A DNA stretch of 7,774 bases from Halomonas sp. (GTDB lineage Bacteria > Pseudomonadota > Gammaproteobacteria > Pseudomonadales > Halomonadaceae): contig PWIZ01000349.1 of NCBI GenBank assembly GCA_003560175.1, positions 1 to 7,774 on the forward strand, given 5' to 3'. Shown here one piece after another: positions 1 through 7,027 of the stretch (within the stretch, counting starts at the first letter, position 1; every line of letters begins with the position of its first letter). The translations under genes and the position numbers were made by a program. Below the pieces are notes generated by a model that saw only the letters and a program-made list of their open reading frames with translations, searched no databases and had not been told where the DNA came from.

Positions 1-6
1 CCCAAA

Positions 7-36
7 CAAAACGGGCCCCGACAGGGGCCCGTTTTG
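7..36. terminator. Bidirectional rho-independent terminator
   Basis: A perfect 13-bp stem, CAAAACGGGCCCC (7-19) and its complement (24-36), closes a 4-base GACA loop. Both strands leave the GC core into a T run: GTTTTG on plus and GTTTTGTTTG on minus. It starts 15 bases past the stop codon of the small transporter protein, so it most likely ends the minus-strand transport unit. It could also terminate a plus-strand gene lying to the left of the window. Confidence 0.9.
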
Positions 37-51
37 CTTATCCGGTACGAT

Positions 52-180
52 TCACACCAGGTCGCGGTGTTCCTCTTTCGCCTTGCGGCGATCGCGTATC
101 ACGGCGCGGATGATCAGGATCAGCACGCCCAGGGTGAGGGCGGGCCAGATCAGCACATAGAAGCCATAGAGTGCCGTCAT
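52..180 (-). CDS. Putative transporter small subunit (42-aa single-pass membrane protein)
   Basis: This 42-residue protein begins MTALYGFYVLIWPALTLGVL and ends in a charged tail, RDRRKAKEEHRDLV. Residues 4 to 27 form one hydrophobic helix, so a single-pass inner-membrane protein with a basic cytoplasmic C-terminus is expected. The start is well supported: AAGGAG lies seven bases before the ATG (188-193 on the plus strand). The gene follows the symporter gene by 66 bases on the same strand and is followed by a strong terminator, so the two are almost certainly cotranscribed. From memory it fits a family of roughly 40-residue proteins annotated 'putative transporter small subunit' that sit beside SSS permeases in marine and halophilic Proteobacteria. 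Its biochemical role is unknown; stabilising or regulating the permease is inference. It is easily missed by gene finders because of its length. Confidence 0.85.
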   Translation of the reverse strand: MTALYGFYVLIWPALTLGVLILIIRAVIRDRRKAKEEHRDLV

Positions 181-246
181 GGTGGGTCTCCTTGTGTCGC
201 TGCCGACGGATCGGCAGCGCGGTGGTGGCAGATTTGACGCCTGGGA

Positions 247-1947
247 TCAGCGCTGGGTTGCCAGCTTGGCCGAGGTGGGCAGTGCCTCGCCGTCGGTGGT
301 GCTCGGTGCGTCCTCGTGGGTGTCATAATCGCCCACCCGCTCGCGGATGGTATCGAAGTCGAAGTCCGGCTGGCGGCTCATCAGGCTCATCACCACGCAG
401 ACCAGAGTGCTGGCGCCATAGGCGGTCAGCGAGGCCAGCAGCACGGTGTAGTCGCGCAGGAAGCCGGTGGAAAAGATCAGCATCGCCACCAGTGCCAGGG
501 CGGCGGCGATGAAGCCGGCGGTGCGGCCCAGGAAACCGAATACCATCAGGCCGATGATCACGCCGCCGCCGATGCTGGCCAGCAGCTCGAAGAACAGGCC
601 GCCACCGCCGCCCAGGGGCAGCAGCTCGAAGCGCGCCAGGCAGAACAGCACCAGGGAGACCAGCACCGAGGTGGTGAAGGCCTGGTTGGTGACTCGGCTC
701 CAGAAGCAGCTGGCGATCACCGGGAAGACGATGGCCCCCCACAGCGCACCAACGAATACCAGCATCACCAGGATGTCCAGCGAGAAGCTGGCGAAGACGA
801 TGCCCACCACGGTGGCCACGATCATGGTCAGGCGGCCCACCAGCAGCATGCGCTTCGGGTCGGCCTTGCCGCGGGCAATGTTCTTGCCGTAGACATCGGC
901 CATCATGATCGCTGATAGCGCGGAGAGGTCGGAGTCGGCGGTGGAGGAGAGCGCACCGATCACCAGCACGAAGAACAGCGCGATGAACAGGGGCGGCAGG
1001 TAGCCGGAGACCATCTGCGGGATCAGGTTGTTCATGTCGCCATCGATCGGCTGCACGCCCAGGGTCAGCGCCATCAGGCCGATCATGCCCAGGCCGATGA
1101 CGATGGCGCCATAGCCCACGGTGGCGGTGAGGAAGGTGGGTTTGATGTGGTCTTCGTTCACCGCGAACAGGCGCTGGGAGATGGTCTGGTTGCCGATGGC
1201 GTAGGCCAGCACGGCGACGAAGAAGGGGGCACCCTGGTAAAGGATGGCGTCCATAGAGAAGAAGCTGGCCTGCTCGGGCGTCAGGTTGCCGAGTCCGGCG
1301 ACCAGTTCGCTGGGGCCGCCCATGGCGAAGAACACCGCGGGAATGATCACGATGGCAATGGCCATGAGCGCCACCAGCTGGGCGAAGTCGGTCATCACCG
1401 AGGCACGGAAGCCGGACCACAGGGTGTAGAGCAGCACGCCCACACCGGCGATGATCACCCCGGCCTGGAAGGAGAGCGGCGAGAGTACCGAGACCAGCGC
1501 ACCGGCGGCGGTGAAGTTGACCATCAGGCTGATCACGCTTCCCAGCACGTTGGAGAGCGCCAGGATCAGCTGGCTGGAGGAGCCATGGCGGGCATGGATC
1601 AGCTCACCCAGAGTGTGGGCATTGGGGGCCAGCTTGCGGAAGCGTCGGCCGAAGGGGTAGATGAACAGGATCATCAACGCCCCCCACAGCCCGTAATGGA
1701 TAGGGCCCGAGACGCCGTAGGTGTAGCCGGAGGTGGCCGCGGCATAGAAGGAGGCCGCCCAGATCCAGGTGGCGGTCATGCTGGCCGCCCCCATGCCGAA
1801 GCCGACACGGTGATTGGAAACCATGAAGGCGTCGGCGTCTTCCTTCTTCTTGCGGATCGTGAGCGTCATCAGATAGGTGCCGCCATAGAAGGCTAGCAGC
1901 AGCAGGATGACGGTCAGGGTCGAGAATTGGTGTAAGTCGCTGTTCAA
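247..1947 (-). CDS. Sodium:solute symporter family permease, substrate unknown
   Basis: This is a 566-residue polytopic inner-membrane protein of the SSS (PutP/SGLT) family with about 13 hydrophobic segments, which couples solute uptake to a sodium gradient. Family marks are the first-helix region ATWIWAASFYAA (59-70), the VMTDFAQ motif with Asp187, the QRLFAV segment near 258-263, and ALSSTADSDLSALS (332-345), whose Ser/Thr cluster matches the Na2 sodium site of the family. The C-terminal 40 residues are a hydrophilic tail starting near RQPDFDFDTIRERVGDYD. I prefer a TTG start at 1947, which has GAGAG seven bases upstream and gives MNSDLHQFSTLTVILLLLAF. An in-frame ATG at 2040 would add 31 residues rich in proline and lacking hydrophobic character, with only a weak ribosome binding site. 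Substrate cannot be read from the sequence; related permeases move acetate, amino acids, sugars or other acids. It is followed by the small membrane protein gene and a terminator. Confidence 0.92.
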   Translation of the reverse strand: MNSDLHQFSTLTVILLLLAFYGGTYLMTLTIRKKKEDADAFMVSNHRVGFGMGAASMTATWIWAASFYAAATSGYTYGVSGPIHYGLWGALMILFIYPFGRRFRKLAPNAHTLGELIHARHGSSSQLILALSNVLGSVISLMVNFTAAGALVSVLSPLSFQAGVIIAGVGVLLYTLWSGFRASVMTDFAQLVALMAIAIVIIPAVFFAMGGPSELVAGLGNLTPEQASFFSMDAILYQGAPFFVAVLAYAIGNQTISQRLFAVNEDHIKPTFLTATVGYGAIVIGLGMIGLMALTLGVQPIDGDMNNLIPQMVSGYLPPLFIALFFVLVIGALSSTADSDLSALSAIMMADVYGKNIARGKADPKRMLLVGRLTMIVATVVGIVFASFSLDILVMLVFVGALWGAIVFPVIASCFWSRVTNQAFTTSVLVSLVLFCLARFELLPLGGGGGLFFELLASIGGGVIIGLMVFGFLGRTAGFIAAALALVAMLIFSTGFLRDYTVLLASLTAYGASTLVCVVMSLMSRQPDFDFDTIRERVGDYDTHEDAPSTTDGEALPTSAKLATQR

Positions 1948-2627
1948 GGGAAGTCTCTCGGGAAGTGGAAAGGAGTCGTCCCGGGCAGGTCGATCAGGCC
2001 GACATGCCGGAGGCGGCGAAGGCTGTGGGGCGGTGTGCATGACGACAGCCTGACGCTGGCGAGGGGTCGGCCTGGGAGCGTCCAGACGAGGGCTGTCCGG
2101 TCAGCAGGTGACCGGCACCAGGCGTGGCGCTACGTCAGGGCTCGTTGAGCAGGCACGGCAGGACGCTGCCGTCAGGGCGGCATCTACCCCGCAGAGACAG
2201 GGTCGGGTGGCGGGCGGCGCGGCATGCACCGTCCTTCATCGGCATAGTGGCGCGACATGGATTCCTTCTCTATCGATGGCGTCGACGACGAGCAGTCGAA
2301 AGTACCGGTGATCCAGTTTGCGATTAGGCAAGACCAGGGGCCAAGGCGCGGAGGCCGAGGCCTGTCGGGATCGGCTGTTGTAGGTGTTGTGGCGTGATCC
2401 GCGGGAGACACACCGTAACCACCCGAAACACAAAAGTCCAATCTGCTTCGATTCGGGGGGCAATTGTCCTCAGCTCCGCCGAAAAGCCGGCCGGGGAGCC
2501 GAGCGCCAAGCCGCTCAGCGCTCATGCTGCCCGCCAGCATCAGACAAAGAGTGGCCAGCACCGGCACCGCGTGGGCGAGGCGCTCGCACCGGGCTGAGCC
2601 AGCCGAGCACGCTATGGCGGCGATAGG
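1948..2627. other. Long intergenic stretch without a convincing gene
   Basis: About 680 bases separate the divergent symporter and selO genes. I see no tRNA, rRNA, recognisable protein family or clear terminator. Part of it must carry the minus-strand promoter and leader of the symporter, but I found no strong -35/-10 pair. Short open frames exist on both strands around 2184-2400: a plus-strand 46-codon frame at 2257-2397 with no ribosome binding site, and a minus-strand 24-codon frame at 2184-2258 preceded by AAGGA. Neither resembles a family I know. A modest inverted repeat, CCCGAA (2422-2427) and TTCGGG (2452-2457), flanks a locally AT-richer patch. A small RNA, a leader or a decayed gene are all possible. 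Confidence 0.6.
1955..1959 (-). promoter_or_regulatory. Ribosome binding site supporting the TTG start of the symporter
   Basis: GAGAG on the minus strand is followed after seven bases by TTG (1945-1947) and then by the first codons of the conserved N-terminus. The alternative ATG at 2040 has only a bare AGG nearby. This site is the main argument for the shorter 566-residue product. Confidence 0.5.
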
Positions 2628-2656
2628 TCGAAAGGTAAAATCCCGAGCGTTATACT
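2628..2656 (+). promoter_or_regulatory. Sigma70-like promoter of selO with embedded palindrome
   Basis: TCGAAA (2628-2633, four of six matches to the -35 consensus) lies 17 bases before TATACT (2651-2656, five of six matches to -10). The predicted start of transcription falls near 2663, some 30 bases before the selO ATG. The -10 box overlaps an inverted repeat, CCCGAG (2642-2647) and CTCGGG (2655-2660). The selO ribosome binding site is GGAG at 2685-2688. Confidence 0.6.
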
Positions 2657-2693
2657 CGGGTATTGACGTATTAGTCCCCAGATCGGAGTCGCC

Positions 2694-4178
2694 ATGTTTC
2701 CCGAGTTCACCCTGCGCTATGCCCGCCTGCCCGAGCGGTTCTTCGAGCGTTTCGATCCCGTGCCGGTCGTCAGGCCCCAGCTGGTGGCCTTCAACCGGGC
2801 GCTGGCCGAGGAGCTCGGCTTCGACCTGGCCGCCTTCGACGCGGACCGTGCCGCCGAATCGTTCTCCGGCAATGTCGTGCCGCCAGGCGCGGAGCCCGTC
2901 GCCCAGGCCTATGCCGGCCACCAGTTCGGCCACTTCAATCCGCGGCTGGGCGACGGCCGGGCGGTGCTGCTGGGCGAGGTGACCGACCGGCAGGGGCGGC
3001 TGAGGGATATCCAGCTCAAGGGGGCGGGGATGACGCCCTTCTCGCGGGGCGCCGATGGCCGTGCGCCGCTCGGCCCGGTGCTGCGCGAGTATCTGGTGAG
3101 TGAGGCGATGCATCGGCTGGGCGTGCCCACCACCCGGGCCCTGGCCGCGGTGACCAGCGGCGAGCGGGTGTTCCGCCGGGTGCCGGAGCCGGGCGCGGTA
3201 CTGACCCGGGTGGCGTCGAGCCACCTGCGGGTGGGCACCTTCCAGTATTTTGCCGCTCGGGACGATCGGGAGGCGGTCAAGGCCCTGGCCGATATGGCCA
3301 TCGAGCGGCACTATCCACACCTGCATCCCGAGCTGAACCAGCGAGAGGAAGCCGAGCGCTATCTGGCGCTGCTGGAGGCGGTCTCTCAGCGCCAGGCGGC
3401 CCTGGTGGCGAAATGGATGGGCCTGGGCTTCATCCACGGGGTGATGAACACCGACAACTGCGCGATCTCCGGCGAGACCATCGACTACGGGCCCTGCGCC
3501 TTCATGGAGGCCTATTCGCCGACCATGGTCTTCAGCTCCATCGACGATCAGGGGCGCTATGCCTATCGCAACCAGCCCTGGCTCGCCCAGTGGAACCTGG
3601 CGCGCCTCGCCGAGACCCTGCTGCCGCTGCTCGACGCCGATCAGCAGCAGGCCATCGAGAAGGCCACCGCGGTGATCAAGGCCTTCGAGCCGCGCTATGA
3701 GGCCGAGTGGCTGGAAGTGTTTCGCGCCAAGCTGGGCCTGGCGACGGAAGAGGCGGGCGACCGCGAGCTGGTCGAGGCACTGCTCGCGGCGCTGGAGGCG
3801 GGCAAGGCTGACTTTACCCTGGCGTTCCGTCGCCTGAGCGAGGCGGTGGAGGAGGAAGCGCCCGCCCTGCGCGAGCTGTTCGTGAGCGACGAGGCGCTGC
3901 AGGCGTGGCTGCCCCGCTGGCGCGAGCGGTTGGCCCGGGAAGGCGGCGGCCTGGAGGCGATCGCCACGCGCATGAACGCGGTCAATCCGCTCTATATTCC
4001 CCGTAACCACCAGGTGGAGCGCATGATAGCCGCGGCCTCGGAGCACGACGATTTCGCTCCCTTCGAGGCGCTTGCCGAGGTGCTGGCCGAGCCCTTCACC
4101 GAGCAGCCCGGCCGGGAGGCCTATGCCCAGCCGGCGCCACCCACCGAGAAGGTCTTCCGTACCTTCTGCGGTACCTGA
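2694..4178 (+). CDS. selO: Protein adenylyltransferase SelO (YdiU family)
   Basis: The product has 494 residues, close to E. coli SelO/YdiU (478). This family has a protein-kinase fold but binds ATP in a flipped orientation and transfers AMP to Ser, Thr or Tyr of target proteins; it acts in the cytosol here, with no signal peptide. Family motifs appear in order: [19 protein letters not shown] (72-90), [20 protein letters not shown] (106-125) with the nucleotide-binding Lys109, [17 protein letters not shown] (170-186), the catalytic-loop segment HGVMNTDN (248-255), and DYGP (264-267) whose Asp serves metal binding. The protein ends FCGT followed by UGA, so Cys492 sits where SelO proteins carry their C-terminal redox cysteine; the UGA falls where eukaryotic SelO has selenocysteine. 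The ATG start has GGAG five bases upstream and a promoter about 40 bases before. It is monocistronic and convergent with katG. Identification is firm; physiological targets are not deducible. Confidence 0.96.
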   Translation: MFPEFTLRYARLPERFFERFDPVPVVRPQLVAFNRALAEELGFDLAAFDADRAAESFSGNVVPPGAEPVAQAYAGHQFGHFNPRLGDGRAVLLGEVTDRQGRLRDIQLKGAGMTPFSRGADGRAPLGPVLREYLVSEAMHRLGVPTTRALAAVTSGERVFRRVPEPGAVLTRVASSHLRVGTFQYFAARDDREAVKALADMAIERHYPHLHPELNQREEAERYLALLEAVSQRQAALVAKWMGLGFIHGVMNTDNCAISGETIDYGPCAFMEAYSPTMVFSSIDDQGRYAYRNQPWLAQWNLARLAETLLPLLDADQQQAIEKATAVIKAFEPRYEAEWLEVFRAKLGLATEEAGDRELVEALLAALEAGKADFTLAFRRLSEAVEEEAPALRELFVSDEALQAWLPRWRERLAREGGGLEAIATRMNAVNPLYIPRNHQVERMIAAASEHDDFAPFEALAEVLAEPFTEQPGREAYAQPAPPTEKVFRTFCGT

Positions 4179-4187
4179 GCTGTGCTG

Positions 4188-4205
4188 GCTTCACGCCAGT
4201 GAAGC
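4188..4205 (+). other. Short perfect hairpin just after the selO stop
   Basis: GCTTCAC (4188-4194) and GTGAAGC (4199-4205) form a perfect 7-bp stem around the 4-base loop GCCA, starting nine bases after the UGA stop. No T run follows, so it is not a typical intrinsic terminator. It may protect the selO 3' end, aid termination, or be part of the repeat-rich spacer. A SECIS function is considered separately and is weakly supported. Confidence 0.55.
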
Positions 4206-4210
4206 ACCTG

Positions 4211-4331
4211 GTAGGAGCGCAATTCTATTGCGCGATTGGCGCCGCAGGCGCCCCGGCGGCGTTGTCGATGTTACAGAGTGCCGCCAAGGAGTCCTTCGGC
4301 CTCCATTCGCCGGGCAAAGCCCAGCTCCTAC
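4211..4331. repeat. REP/REPIN-like intergenic palindromic element
   Basis: The 121-bp element is bounded by the exact 8-bp inverted termini GTAGGAGC (4211-4218) and GCTCCTAC (4324-4331). Each terminus leads into its own hairpin: GCGCAAT/ATTGCGC with a 3-base loop (4217-4233) on the left, and GGGC/GCCC with loop AAA (4312-4322) on the right. Inside are a further hairpin GGCGCC-GCA-GGCGCC (4238-4252) and arms GGCGGC (4255-4260) and GCCGCC (4280-4285). Two inverted GTAGGAGC-headed hairpins match the organisation of REPINs and related extragenic palindromes of Pseudomonas and Halomonas, which are mobilised by RAYT (TnpA-REP) transposases encoded elsewhere. It has no coding capacity and lies in the spacer between convergent genes, the usual location for such elements. 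Confidence 0.75.
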
Positions 4332-4381
4332 ATGAAGGGCTCAACCTCAGCTGAACGTCACGCCAGCATGCGATAAACAGG

Positions 4382-4413
4382 AAAAAGGCGCCCGGGTGTT
4401 TCCCCGGGCGCCT
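4382..4413 (-). terminator. Rho-independent terminator of katG
   Basis: Read on the minus strand, a perfect 11-bp stem (AGGCGCCCGGG and its complement, 4403-4413 with 4386-4396) encloses a 6-base loop and is followed by TTTTT (4386-4382). It lies about 50 bases downstream of the katG stop. On the plus strand the stem is followed by TCTGTAT, a weak T run, so it may also stop selO transcripts less efficiently. Confidence 0.9.
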
Positions 4414-4464
4414 CTGTATCGGTGAGCCGATATGAGCCGGGCGGGCGCCCGGCTCAGGCCATGA

Positions 4465-6657
<2,193 letters not shown>

Positions 6658-6687
6658 TCATGCCTGCTTTGTTGTAACCACTACCGT

Positions 6688-6717
6688 TGTATAGACGATG
6701 GCGGTTCGGCGGGACAA
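6688..6717 (-). promoter_or_regulatory. Candidate sigma70 promoter of katG
   Basis: On the minus strand TTGTCC (6717-6712) is separated by 18 bases from TATACA (6693-6688), about 42 bases before the katG ATG. The match is four of six at -35 and five of six at -10. Peroxide-responsive control by OxyR is common for katG, but I could not find a convincing OxyR box here. Confidence 0.5.
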
Positions 6718-7017
6718 TGAGTCAAATCAACCTTCGGCTATGGGGTGCCTTCGGCCGCTGCTCAACGTCCTTGTAGCTCCAACCTACTCCCCATCAATCT
6801 ATTAGCACAATGCGAGATTGCCGACCGTGTCGATAGCGAATCTTTATCGCCTCGAGGTTCGCGAAACGGCGCTGCTCGCCTGGCCAGGCTGACGCCTCGG
6901 CCAGGGTTGAGAAAAAGCCTTTGTAGATGTAGTAAGATGTGTCCGGTTTGTGACTTTGTAGTGACTTGCTCTCGGGAATTCAGGAGGTCATTGCGCCAAG
7001 GCATGCGCAAGACGAGC
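6718..7017. other. Divergent intergenic region between katG and the sensor gene
   Basis: About 370 bases separate the two start codons and no gene is apparent. The region holds the katG promoter at its left end and, near the right, a weak candidate plus-strand promoter. Other structure: an 8-bp direct repeat CCTTCGGC (6731-6738 and 6748-6755), an inverted repeat CCTGGCC (6879-6885) and GGCCAGG (6899-6905), and a hairpin TTGCGC (6991-6996) with GCGCAA (7005-7010). An AGGAGGT at 6982-6988 looks like a strong ribosome binding site but leads only to a frame that is out of phase with the sensor. Confidence 0.6.
6907..6935 (+). promoter_or_regulatory. Weak candidate promoter of the dCache sensor gene
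   Basis: TTGAGA (6907-6912) resembles a -35 box and is followed 17 bases later by TAGTAA (6930-6935), a poor -10 match; TAAGAT (6933-6938) matches better but at 20-base spacing. The inverted repeat ending at 6905 abuts the -35 side and could be an operator. Support is slight. Confidence 0.25.
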
Positions 7018-7023
7018 GGGAGG
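7018..7023 (+). promoter_or_regulatory. Ribosome binding site supporting the TTG start of the sensor
   Basis: GGGAGG lies four bases before TTG at 7028-7030. Upstream in this frame there is no ATG, GTG or TTG back to the in-frame stop TGA at 6962-6964, so this TTG is the only usual start codon ahead of the membrane helix. Confidence 0.6.
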
Positions 7024-7027
7024 TGGC

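Noticed and set aside
1147..1896. Plus-strand open frame of about 249 codons antisense to the symporter, rich in Gly, His, Asp and Gln
   Set aside because: The composition mirrors the hydrophobic codons of the symporter on the other strand; there is no ribosome binding site and no recognisable domain.
2325..2345. Sigma54-like element on the minus strand (TTGGC ... TTGC) upstream of the symporter
   Set aside because: The GG-to-GC spacing is one base too long, and sigma54 promoters tolerate almost no spacing change.
2464..2982. Plus-strand open frame overlapping the start of selO in another phase
   Set aside because: Its translation is Ser/Arg/Pro-rich and it crosses the selO promoter and start; selO coding evidence is decisive.
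2184..4046. Minus-strand open frame of about 620 codons antisense to selO
   Set aside because: It overlaps the firmly identified selO almost completely. Its translation is rich in Arg, His, Gln and Leu with no domain, the usual look of an antisense frame in GC-rich DNA. A hydrophobic run near its right part (positions 2520-2570) looks like a signal peptide, but it has no suitable start and ribosome binding site.
4179..4205. Hairpin after the selO UGA as a bacterial SECIS element
   Set aside because: The position is suggestive, but the loop GCCA lacks the GU pair and the stem lacks the bulged U needed for SelB binding, and the read-through frame is only seven codons. It is kept as a question and not called as a SECIS.
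6712..6742. Possible OxyR box upstream of katG
   Set aside because: One ATAG is present on the minus strand at the expected distance, but the following tetranucleotides at 7-base spacing do not match the CTAT/ATAG pattern well enough.
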